From: an uncultured Clostridia bacterium
Lineage (GTDB): Bacteria; Bacillota; Clostridia; Christensenellales; CAG-138
Direction of reading: 5' to 3'
Length of the DNA stretch: 51,475 nt
Assembly (NCBI GenBank): GCA_934633695.1
Contig: CAKTYT010000013.1
Location: 1 to 51,475 of the forward strand
The position numbers were made by a program, and so were the translations under genes. The notes beneath the pieces were generated by a model. It was given only the letters and a program-made list of their open reading frames with translations. It searched no databases and had not been told where the DNA came from. Positions 8,007 through 16,700 of this stretch are shown one piece after another (the stretch's first letter is position 1; each line of letters begins with the position of its first letter).

Positions 8007-9641
8007 ATGAAACGAACTATCTCAATTATTTTGTCTGCTGCAATGCTGATATGCCTTGCTGCGGCAGCACTGCCCATGGGTGTTTTTGCATGGACGGCAA
8101 AGCATGAACCCGTGAAGACGCCGGCAGGGTACAACGATCACGAGTACCAACTGCTTGTCGAGCTTTTTGAGTACACCGATGCAGAGGGCGTATCAAACGG
8201 ATACAAACTTAATCCCGATTATGACCCTGAAAACCCCGAAACATGGCAGGACCCGAATCCTGAAACATGGGTGACGAATGTCGCTTGGGCAGAGGTTGAT
8301 GGTGAAAATCGCGTTGTCTACATTGATTTTACAGACAAGGGCATGGTCGGTCTTCTCGACTTGAACGGCTTTGAGTATATCAGTCTGATTGATGCTTCCG
8401 GCAACCATTTCTCCGGAATCGATGTATCTGATGTTAAGCTCAACTGTGAGAGAATCGACGTTTCCGGCAGCAAGATCGGCGGCATTGATACGAGCGACAT
8501 TCCGGGTCTTGTCTCCCTCGTCGTTGAGGACTGCGGTTTGACCGAACTGGATGTTTCCAAGAATCCTGACCTTGCATATCTTTATTGCACCGACAATGAG
8601 CTTGAGTTCCTCGATGTTTCAAATAATCCGAGTCTTTGGTGGTTCTATTGCGGAGGCAATAAGCTGACCGAGCTTGATCTTACAAACAACCCTGCATTGG
8701 GACCGTTTGTATGTGACAATAACATGCTCACCTCACTTGATTTGAGCAACAACACTGCTCTGTGGAGCGTTGATTGCCACAATAACGAACTGACTGAGCT
8801 TATTCTTCCTGCGGAGGCAGTGGGCATGTTCGGCGGAATCAGCAGTATTGATTGCAGCAACAATCATCTCACGGAGCTCGACCTTCCGAACATGGAAGTA
8901 CTTGAACTCCTCAACTGCACCGGCAATGAAATTGCCGAGCTTGACTTGTCAAGCTGCACTACCGTCACTGAGTTGTACTGTGCCGATAATCGTCTCACTG
9001 AGCTTGATGTCACCGGTTTGGATGCACTCAACATTCTCTGCTTCGGCGGAAACAGTATCACTGCGATTGACCTCAGCAGCAATACGAGCCTGTTTATACT
9101 TGACGGTGATTATATGAGTGAAATTGCACTGCATTCCGATGGCTACGAATGGGAAGAGAATCTGCATCTTTATCCTATTGACATTGCCCTTGATACTGAC
9201 GGCAATGGAATGGTGAGGGCAGAGCTTGCGGCAGATGTTGACGAAGATTCCGTCTTCTTCCCCAAACCCTACATCAATGCTCGTGCAATAATCTCCGCTC
9301 GTGCGAATGAAGGATTTACCTTCGTTGGCTGGTTTGATGCGGAAGGCAATCTTGTCAGTGAAGAAGCCGAGCTTACCTACACTGAGGCAGGTCTGACGAT
9401 TGACCTTACTGCAAAGTTTGAGGAAAATGCCGTTGAGCCTACCGAAGTTCCCGTTGAACCTACGGAAGAACCTGTTGAGCCCACCGAAGCTCCCGTTGAA
9501 CCCACGGAAGTTCCCGTTGGTCCCACTCCGGAACCCACAACTCCTCCCACACCTTCCACCGGTGCATTCAGCATTGCAGGTATTGGCATAATGACAATTA
9601 TTGCAGGTGCAGGCGTTGTGGCAGCAAGAAAGAGAAAGTAA
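8007..9641 (+). CDS. Secreted leucine-rich-repeat protein with TPSTG sorting-type tail
   Basis: A 544-residue surface protein. Residues 1-28 are a signal peptide. From about 125 to 370 there are about ten LRRs of 20-21 residues with the pattern LxxLxCxxNxLTxLDLSxN, as in internalin-like proteins of gut Clostridia. A short InlB B-repeat-like segment follows (ANEGFTFVGWFDAEGNLV), then a Pro/Thr/Glu repeat (VEPTEEPVEPTEAP). The C-terminus has TPSTG, a hydrophobic helix and RKRK, the layout of a sortase signal with Thr instead of Leu in LPXTG. The start at 8007 is 7 nt from GGAGG; the ATG at 8001 is only 1 nt from it. Probably an adhesin or protein-binding surface factor, possibly controlled by the divergent regulator. 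Confidence 0.85.
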   Translation: MKRTISIILSAAMLICLAAAALPMGVFAWTAKHEPVKTPAGYNDHEYQLLVELFEYTDAEGVSNGYKLNPDYDPENPETWQDPNPETWVTNVAWAEVDGENRVVYIDFTDKGMVGLLDLNGFEYISLIDASGNHFSGIDVSDVKLNCERIDVSGSKIGGIDTSDIPGLVSLVVEDCGLTELDVSKNPDLAYLYCTDNELEFLDVSNNPSLWWFYCGGNKLTELDLTNNPALGPFVCDNNMLTSLDLSNNTALWSVDCHNNELTELILPAEAVGMFGGISSIDCSNNHLTELDLPNMEVLELLNCTGNEIAELDLSSCTTVTELYCADNRLTELDVTGLDALNILCFGGNSITAIDLSSNTSLFILDGDYMSEIALHSDGYEWEENLHLYPIDIALDTDGNGMVRAELAADVDEDSVFFPKPYINARAIISARANEGFTFVGWFDAEGNLVSEEAELTYTEAGLTIDLTAKFEENAVEPTEVPVEPTEEPVEPTEAPVEPTEVPVGPTPEPTTPPTPSTGAFSIAGIGIMTIIAGAGVVAARKRK

Positions 9642-9651
9642 ATGAGAAATT

Positions 9652-9684
9652 AACGGGCGGGCCGGGGTGCCTGCCCGTTTTTGA
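9652..9684 (+). terminator. Terminator of the leucine-rich-repeat gene
   Basis: AACGGGC (9652-9658) pairs with GCCCGTT (9673-9679), followed by a T run. Confidence 0.8.
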
Positions 9685-9755
9685 TTAAAAAACACTTACG
9701 GCAGTCAAAAGCGGATAATTGAGCCAATATATATCCGGATGTGTTCAATAGCCGC

Positions 9756-9784
9756 TTGACAAAAAGCTGAAAAAATGCCACAAT
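9756..9784 (+). promoter_or_regulatory. Promoter of glutamine synthetase
   Basis: Perfect TTGACA (9756-9761), 17-bp spacer, CACAAT (9779-9784). An upstream in-frame ATG at 9775 lies inside it and cannot be the start. Confidence 0.65.
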
Positions 9785-9855
9785 CAGTGTATGAGTCATA
9801 CAGCATAGAGGAGAGTGCGTATGATTGCAAAAAATACCCAACAGGAGGATTGTCC

Positions 9856-11283
9856 ATGTTGTTTAAGACAATCGAAGAAGCCAGAGAGTTCATTGAAGAT
9901 AATGGCATTGAAATGGTCGATTTTAAGATGACCGATATCGATGGCAGGTGGCGTCACATAACCATTCCCGCCGAGCGTTTTGATGAGAATACGATGAAGT
10001 ACGGAATCGGTTTTGACGGTTCAAACTATGGTTATGCCCCTGTCGAGAACAGTGACATGGTATTTATCCCGGATTTGTCAACGGCGGCGGTTGATCCCTT
10101 TGCCGATGTCGCAACCCTGACCATGAGCGGCGATGCAATGATAATTGCACGTCCGGAAAATCACCCGTTTGACCAGTATCCACGCAATGTTATTAAACGT
10201 GCCGTCGAATACATGAAAGAAACCGGTATTGCAGATGAAATGATCATCGGACCGGAGTTCGAGTTCAATGTGTTTGATAACGTCCAATTTGAAAATAAAC
10301 CCAACTCAATTCGATGCGAAATCGATACCGAAGAGGCAGAATGGAATACGGGAGACAGCGAAGATGGATTCCAGATACCCCATAAGGGCGGATACCATAT
10401 CGGAGCTCCCCAGGACAGGTACTATAATCTTCGCAGTGAAATGTGTATGCTCATGCAGGATTGGGGTGTAAAGGTAAAGTATCATCATCACGAAGTCGGC
10501 GGCCCCGGTCAGCTTGAAATCGAAGTTGAGCTTGCAGACGTCGTTTCCATGGCGGATAATACCATGGTAACAAAGTATATAATCAAGAACGCCGCTGTTG
10601 ATGCAGGCTGCACTGCAACCTTCATGCCCAAGCCCATTTTCGGAGAGGCAGGCAACGGTATGCATGTTCATATGCTCCTAACAAAGGATGGAAAGCCTCT
10701 GTTCTATGATGAAAACGGTTATGCTCAGCTTTCAGAGCTTGCACACAACTTTATGGGAGGCCTTTTAAAACACGCAAAGTCCCTTTGTGCAATAACCAAC
10801 CCATCTACCAACAGCTTTAAGAGACTAGTTCCGGGATTTGAAGCCCCCGTCACTATCGGCTACGCAACGGCAAACAGATCCGCGGTTATCCGTATCCCCG
10901 CATACGCAAAGTCTCCAATGGCAAAGCGTTTTGAGCTTCGCAATCCTGATGGAACCTGCAACCCCTATTATGCTTATGCAGCAATCCTTATGGCAGGTCT
11001 TGACGGCGTTATCAACAAAATTGACCCGTCCGTTTGCGGTTGGGGTCCGTATGACTTCAACCTGTTCGATCTTCCCGAAGAGGAAAAAGCAAAGATCGAC
11101 AGCCTTCCTAAGTCCCTTGATGAGGCACTTGATGCCCTTGAAGAGGATCATGAATACCTTACCCGCGGGGGTGTATTCCCGGAGAGGCTGATAAATATCT
11201 GGATCAAGCGTAAACGCAGTGAAGCCTCGAGTATCAATAAGATTCCGCATCCTGCCGAATTTGAAAGGTACTATGACCTTTAA
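9856..11283 (+). CDS. glnA: Type I glutamine synthetase
   Basis: A 475-residue GlnA that makes glutamine from glutamate, ammonia and ATP. Family signatures in order: FDGSNYGYAPVENSDM near residues 53-68, the metal-ligand segment GPEFEFNVFD (about 133-142), HHEVGGPGQLEIE (about 212-224), the ATP-site NGMHVHM (about 270), NPSTNSFKRLVPGFEAP (about 315), and RIPAYAKSPMAKRFELRNPD. The segment that carries the adenylylated Tyr in enterobacterial GS reads NLFDLPEEE here, with Phe404 at that place. Start at 9856, with GGAGG 9 nt upstream. Monocistronic. Confidence 0.95.
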   Translation: MLFKTIEEAREFIEDNGIEMVDFKMTDIDGRWRHITIPAERFDENTMKYGIGFDGSNYGYAPVENSDMVFIPDLSTAAVDPFADVATLTMSGDAMIIARPENHPFDQYPRNVIKRAVEYMKETGIADEMIIGPEFEFNVFDNVQFENKPNSIRCEIDTEEAEWNTGDSEDGFQIPHKGGYHIGAPQDRYYNLRSEMCMLMQDWGVKVKYHHHEVGGPGQLEIEVELADVVSMADNTMVTKYIIKNAAVDAGCTATFMPKPIFGEAGNGMHVHMLLTKDGKPLFYDENGYAQLSELAHNFMGGLLKHAKSLCAITNPSTNSFKRLVPGFEAPVTIGYATANRSAVIRIPAYAKSPMAKRFELRNPDGTCNPYYAYAAILMAGLDGVINKIDPSVCGWGPYDFNLFDLPEEEKAKIDSLPKSLDEALDALEEDHEYLTRGGVFPERLINIWIKRKRSEASSINKIPHPAEFERYYDL

Positions 11284-11338
11284 TCAATGACCGACGAGCT
11301 TACCGCTGCGTGAGCCGAGTAAAAAAATGAAGACAGAC

Positions 11339-11368
11339 GCCCGGAGGTCGAACGACCGCCGGGCATTT
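11339..11368 (+). terminator. Terminator of glnA
   Basis: A GC-rich hairpin of up to 12 bp (11339-11364, GCCCGG...CCGGGC) followed by ATTTT. Confidence 0.8.
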
Positions 11369-11430
11369 TCGCGTCAGAAATAAAAAACAACGCAGAAGGC
11401 AGTCTCGAAGTACCCATGTGGTATTTGACC

Positions 11431-11459
11431 TTTACTTTAATTCACCGCTGTGGTAGAAT
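11431..11459 (+). promoter_or_regulatory. Promoter of the PIG-V-like gene
   Basis: TTTACT (11431-11436), 17-bp spacer, TAGAAT (11454-11459). A TTGACC six bases upstream is out of spacing. Confidence 0.5.
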
Positions 11460-11490
11460 ACAGTGCGAGCGAACATATACGGAGGTTAGA

Positions 11491-12903
11491 ATGACTGGAG
11501 AAAACGGAGCTGCCAAGCTTGAACGCATACCGACGAAGACAGACATAGTCGTAAAGTGGATGAAATTCGCTGTTGTGCTTGCATCGGTTGCTGCATATGG
11601 CATATATATATGGGGCAAAAAAATGAACCTCAATTTTGAAACTGTTTTTTTGCCTGCATTGACCTGGGCTTTCTTTTCGGCAGTTCTGATTGCAGCAATG
11701 CCGAAAATTATCAGAACCTTATGCGGACGTACAGAGTATCCCAGGCCGCTCGGCTGTGATTACAGTAAGAATTTCTGGCGTGTCGTTTTGATCGCTCTCG
11801 GGATAAGGGTTGTTTCGACGATCATCGGAATGATTGTGTTTAAACTTATTAATCCAACCTTCTCCGAAGATTTACTTTCCCTTTGGAGAACAGCGTGGAT
11901 GAAGGAGAATAACGACGGTCAGCATTATCTGAATATTGCCGAAAACTGGTACGTGAATGAGGGTAATGACAAGTTGCTCATCGTCTTTTTTCCAATGTTC
12001 CCCGTTCTCATCAGGATTTTTAATTTCGTTATAGGCAATAGCTTTGTATCTGCTCAGGTGATCAACACCATCGCCGAGTGCCTTGCCTGCGGAATGCTGT
12101 TCAAAGTCTTTGCAGATTTTATGGATGAAAGACGTGCAAAGTTCGGTGCAATTATTGCCGTTCTGCTCCCGGGTGCAGTATTTATGAACTCCGCAATGAC
12201 TGAGCCTTTGTTTATTCTGCTGTCTGCCTGCTGTCTTTACTTTGCGGGAAGAGAAAGATTTCTGCTTGCAGGACTGTTCGCCGCTCTTTCGGGCTTCACC
12301 CGTTCGGTAGGCATCCTGCTCGTTATACCAATTGCAATGGAAGGCATCAGAGCCATAGTTTACGATCGAAAAAACGGCTACATAATTTGGAAGAGGATTC
12401 TTGTTGTTGCAGCGGCACTTGTGATTTCGACCCTCGGAACGCTGGCCTATCTCGGAATCAACTATCAGGTTTCGGGCAACCCGCTTATTTTCACTGTTTA
12501 TCAGAAAATGAACTGGAGTCAAGGGATTGGATTGTTCTATGATACTCCGAGATACATGTTTGTTCAGCTCAACAGCTGGATCGTTCAGAAGAACTGGGTG
12601 GGCGTGGCAGCACTTTGGCTTCCGAGTCTGCTGGTTATTTTCGGTTCACTCGCACTGTATTTTAAAGAAGCAAAGCGTATGCCTGCTTCCCACACTGCGT
12701 ATTTCCTTTCATACTATGTGATTACGATCGGGTGTACATGGCTCCTATCAGCTGTAAGGTACATGGCGGCAGCAATTCCACTCATCGGCGTGATCGGACT
12801 CAGCTGCAAAACAAAGGCAAAAACGATAATTATCTACGCTGCGGCAGTGCTTGTTTATCTGCTGTGGATCGGTTTCTATATGGCAAGGACACAGCTCTAT
12901 TGA
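11491..12903 (+). CDS. Polytopic membrane glycosyltransferase, PIG-V-like
   Basis: A 470-residue integral membrane protein with about 10-12 hydrophobic helices. After the second or third helix it has NNDGQHYLNIAENWYVN followed by IVFFPMFPVLIRI, the pattern (acidic residue, His-Tyr, then FFPxFP) of bacterial relatives of the PIG-V mannosyltransferases of the GT-C fold. These use polyprenyl-phosphate sugars on the outer membrane face. The acceptor is unknown; cell-wall polymers or glycoproteins are possible. The start at 11491 follows GGAGG by 5 nt; an earlier in-frame ATG at 11416 lies upstream of the promoter. No terminator is obvious. Confidence 0.75.
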   Translation: MTGENGAAKLERIPTKTDIVVKWMKFAVVLASVAAYGIYIWGKKMNLNFETVFLPALTWAFFSAVLIAAMPKIIRTLCGRTEYPRPLGCDYSKNFWRVVLIALGIRVVSTIIGMIVFKLINPTFSEDLLSLWRTAWMKENNDGQHYLNIAENWYVNEGNDKLLIVFFPMFPVLIRIFNFVIGNSFVSAQVINTIAECLACGMLFKVFADFMDERRAKFGAIIAVLLPGAVFMNSAMTEPLFILLSACCLYFAGRERFLLAGLFAALSGFTRSVGILLVIPIAMEGIRAIVYDRKNGYIIWKRILVVAAALVISTLGTLAYLGINYQVSGNPLIFTVYQKMNWSQGIGLFYDTPRYMFVQLNSWIVQKNWVGVAALWLPSLLVIFGSLALYFKEAKRMPASHTAYFLSYYVITIGCTWLLSAVRYMAAAIPLIGVIGLSCKTKAKTIIIYAAAVLVYLLWIGFYMARTQLY

Positions 12904-12951
12904 AAAACATCAACTTTGGTTGATAATTTTCCCAAAATCACGGAAATGGGC

Positions 12952-12980
12952 TTGCAGTCCCGAGAAGACTGTGATATAAT
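12952..12980 (+). promoter_or_regulatory. Promoter of hpf
   Basis: TTGCAG (12952-12957), 17-bp spacer, perfect TATAAT (12975-12980) with an upstream TGA, an extended -10 that compensates for the poor -35. Confidence 0.7.
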
Positions 12981-13111
12981 ATAATTGCCTTAAGATTACA
13001 GGGCTAAAGTACACAGCACGATTGCGGCAGATGCCGTATTGTGTGCGAGTAGAGGGGCAATACTGATTGCATAGCATGAAGTTTGTTCTCAAATTGAAAG
13101 GAGCATTAGGT

Positions 13112-13636
13112 ATGCAGGTTAAAATTATCGGCAAAAACATAGAGGTTTCAGATTATCTGAGAGACCTGACCAACAAAAAGCTGGCCAAACTTGAACGCTA
13201 TTTCCCCGGCGATACCGAAGTTCAGGTAGCTTTGTCCGTTGAAAAGAATCGCCACATCGTAGAGGTTACAATTCTCTACAACGGCGGCATTATCCGCGGT
13301 GAGGAAGTGACTTCCGACATGTACGCAAGCATTGACAACGTAATTGTTAAACTTGAAAAGCAGATCAGACGTCACAGGACAAAGCTCGAAAAATCATTGC
13401 GTTATGATGAGACCGATGAGCAGTTTGATGAGGAATACGATGACGAGGAGGGCGAAGGTCCCCATATCGTCCGCGTCAAGAGGTTCAGTATGAAACCGAT
13501 GAGCGTTGAGGAGGCTGCTTTGCAGATGGAACTGCTCGGTCACAGCTTCTTCGTATTTACCAATGATGAAACGAATGATATCAACGTTCTCTACGTTAGG
13601 AAAGATGGCAACTACGGCTTGATTGAAGCGGAGTGA
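13112..13636 (+). CDS. hpf: Ribosome hibernation promoting factor, long form
   Basis: A 174-residue long HPF. The N-terminal S30AE domain (1-100) starts MQVKIIGKNIEVSDYLRDLT and binds the 30S decoding centre. A charged acidic linker (EQFDEEYDDEEGEG) joins it to the C-terminal dimerisation domain (about 118-174; VKRFSMKPMSVEEAALQMEL, ending NVLYVRKDGNYGLIE), which dimerises 70S ribosomes into 100S particles in stationary phase. The start at 13112 follows AAAGGAG by 8 nt. Its own promoter and terminator show a single-gene unit. Confidence 0.95.
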   Translation: MQVKIIGKNIEVSDYLRDLTNKKLAKLERYFPGDTEVQVALSVEKNRHIVEVTILYNGGIIRGEEVTSDMYASIDNVIVKLEKQIRRHRTKLEKSLRYDETDEQFDEEYDDEEGEGPHIVRVKRFSMKPMSVEEAALQMELLGHSFFVFTNDETNDINVLYVRKDGNYGLIEAE

Positions 13637-13669
13637 TTCGCATCGAATAACAAAATAACCTTCCTACTG

Positions 13670-13708
13670 AAAGTACTCCGAAGATGGTTTCGGGGTGCTT
13701 TCTTTAAT
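13670..13708 (+). terminator. Terminator of hpf
   Basis: A 13-bp stem with two G-U pairs (13670-13682 with 13689-13701) and a short T tract. Confidence 0.75.
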
Positions 13709-13734
13709 CGAGCTTTTTCTCCGTAAAGGGAAAA

Positions 13735-13748
13735 ATTTCCCGGGAAAT
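13735..13748. repeat. 14-bp palindrome ATTTCCCGGGAAAT, copy 1
   Basis: A perfect 14-bp palindrome between hpf and the dockerin gene. An identical copy occurs at 39104-39117, also between genes. Its role is unknown. Confidence 0.6.
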
Positions 13749-13750
13749 AA

Positions 13751-13790
13751 AAAGCAGACGAACTATTTAAAATACAGTTCGTCTGCTTTT
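13751..13790. terminator. Bidirectional terminator after the beta-helix dockerin gene
   Basis: A 13-bp perfect stem (AAGCAGACGAACT with its complement, 13752-13764 and 13776-13788) flanked by A and T runs, usable from both strands. It lies 10 bp past the dockerin gene stop. Confidence 0.85.
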
Positions 13791-13799
13791 ACTATGTTG

Positions 13800-16700
13800 T
13801 TATGCCGTAAGTCCCATTGCCATACGCATCAGCGTAAGGGCGTCAGTGACGTTCACGGCTCCGTCACCGTTTACATCGGCAGCAGCGAGTTGTTCGGGTG
13901 TAAGCTGAACGAGTCCGAGCGAATAACGCATTACGAGAAGTGCGTCGGCTGTTGTGATGCGGCCGTCACCGTCTACATCGCCGGTCATGAAACCGGGAGT
14001 CGGGGTCGGGTCAGGTGTGGGAGTCGGATCGGGAGTCGGGGTCGGGTCAGGTGTGGGAGTCGGATCGGGGGTCGGGGGAGGAGTCGGAGGCTCGGGAACG
14101 CCCGGCGTAGGTGCGGTTCCGCCTGACGAGGGGCTGATGACCATGACGCTGATCGTTCCTATGACGGTGCCGTCAACGCTGATGGTCAGAACGTAATTAC
14201 CTTGTTCCATTGCAAGCGGACTGTTCCACTCCATACCGATCAAAGTGCTGCTCCAGTCAAGGGTTTGTTCCTGAGCGTTCAGTCCGCTCTTGTAGATTAC
14301 TTCAGCAGCCGCAAGTATTTGGGCTTCAGTTATGCTTTCACCGTTATCAATGTTGATAACATAAGAAGTCGTGCCGTTGAGCCGTGCAAGTGCAGTTTCG
14401 GGCGAGTAAATATACACGTTGCCGTAGCTGGTTGAAAGACCGAAACTTGAACCGCTCGAGGTAAGGTAAAGCGTTCTTGAGCCGCCGGGACCTCCACCGG
14501 GGCCGCCGGGACCGCCGCCGGGACCTCCCATGCTGATGGATGTTGATATGGCTGCATAACTTCCGGAAGGGTTGATGCTCCATACGGGTGCGGAGGAAGG
14601 AGCCGTTGTCAATGACAGTGAATAAGTTTGATTCCAACCGCCGGATGAAGTGTAAGCGAGATAATAGTCAACACCGTCGACACTGCAATAAATATGACCG
14701 GCAGCATCACAGTACCATTCGGTATTCTCCGTGACGCCGGAAATGGTGTAGCCGTTTCCACTGGCAGCAATGGTGACTGCACTTCCGCTCAGGGTAGCCC
14801 CGCCGCTCAGTGCGTAGGAATTCGAAGTGCCGACAATTACAGCGGGGATGCCTGCATTCATCTCAGTCACTCTGCTGTAAAGCTCAACCGCAGCTCCGAC
14901 GGGCTTCCACGGTGAAGTGGATGAACCGGTTTCGGGAATTGTCGGGATCGTGCCGGCACTGCCGCCTGCAGTGGCACTTGTGATGCTGGTTCCGTTTTTG
15001 TACAAATAATACGTCTGCCCGGAGACAAGCTGAGGACTTGAGAATGTAACATGATTGGATGTCGCATTGCTGTTAAAATAACGAACAGTGCTTTCGAAAA
15101 TCTTCACATTGGAGGAGTTGTAAATTGCAATGGTGTCGCCTTCGGTAAATGAAACTCCGGCCTTCGAGGGCATTTCGCGTCCCCACCAACCGCCGCCGCC
15201 ACTGCCGAAGAGAACGTAAACGCCGCTGTTTGGGGTCTGGGCCATTTCGCTTTGACCGACAGCGAGGGTCGTTCCGCCTACAAGGTTGAGTGCTCCGTCG
15301 CTGTCGAGTGCCGCATTGGCATTGCCGGGTGCATAGACCTCAACCGTACCGCCTGCAATGGTCAGCGCACCGTTGGAGTCAATGCCGTCGCCGATCCTGC
15401 CGTGGCAGACAAAGTTTCCTCCGAAAATCCTGAGCTTGAAATCGTAGCCTGCAAGGTCGCCGTTTGCCGCATTGATACAGTCATCGTCGGAATAAACATC
15501 ATAATTGCCTGAAAGCCCGATAATGTATGCACCTTCAAACCCCTCGTAGCTGTCCGTTACGGTAAGGTCAATGAGTGAATCATCGCCGTTTTCAGTACCC
15601 AAGGTGAGAGTATAATCAGCATGTACGCCGTCATCGCCAGAAGCAAGGGTGAGAGTTCCGCCGAAAATGCTGAGGTTGCTGTTGCTGTGAAGTGCATCAT
15701 CGGCTGAATTGACAGTAATGCTTCCGCCGTGTATGGTGAGAGTGCCATTGCCGCTCTTTATACCCTTTGCACTGGGGTCGGTGTCTTTGTTATAGGAGGA
15801 GTTCGTGCTGCCTTCACAGCAGGTGATGTCGAGCTCTCCGCCGTAAATGTCAATTCCGCCAGCTGCCTGCAAGCCGTCGCACACTGAGTTTATTGTGAAA
15901 TCACCGCCGTAAATGAGGATATTGCCATCAGATTCATCGACGTTTTCTGCTTTAATTGCATCGCCTGAGGTGGTTATGTCGAAAGTTCCGCTGCAAATAA
16001 CCACCTTGTCCGCTGCGATAATGCCCTCGTCCTGTGAGTTAATGTGTATGTCGCCGCCGGTTATGAGGACAGTACCGGTAAGTCCCGCATCATCTGCTTT
16101 GATGGCATCATTTCCGCTTGACAGGCGGAGCGTTCCGCTGCGGATAATCAGTTCGTTCTCGCTACCGAGACAGTTTTTCACCGCTGTGACATTGAGGGAG
16201 AGTTCACTGATTTCGAGCATTGAGCCTGCACCGGTTTTAATGCCGTTTTTTGAATTCGCATTAATTGTCAGCGAACCGCCGCCGTTGACATAGACGGTTG
16301 AGCCAGTCTTTGCCTTTATGACCGCACCTTCAGCATAATACTGGTTCTGCCCGTTGCCGCCGTCCGCCGCTGGTCCATAGGTGTCATTGTCGTTGAATTC
16401 GGCATCGGAGAGAGCGTTGACGGTTCCGGTGAGTGCAGTAATTATAACCGCCGCCTTGGAATCCTTCTTTACGGTAATGGGGGAGGTGAAGCTGCTTGAG
16501 AGCGTGAGTCCGTTCAGGAGCAGGAAGGTGTTATTCTTTGCTTCTTTCTTGACGGAAATACTGCCATCGGAGCAGTTTCCCTCAAAAACATAGGTTCCGC
16601 CGCTCTTTTTTATTGCAACGGAAAGTTTTGCTCCGTCGGCCGCAGTGTAGACAGCGTTGCCGAGAGAGTCGGATGTTACGGTGAGCTCATGCTCAAGCTC

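Noticed and set aside
11872..12522. 216-codon minus-strand frame in the PIG-V-like gene
   Set aside because: Shadow of a well-supported membrane protein gene; low-complexity hydrophilic product without start signal.
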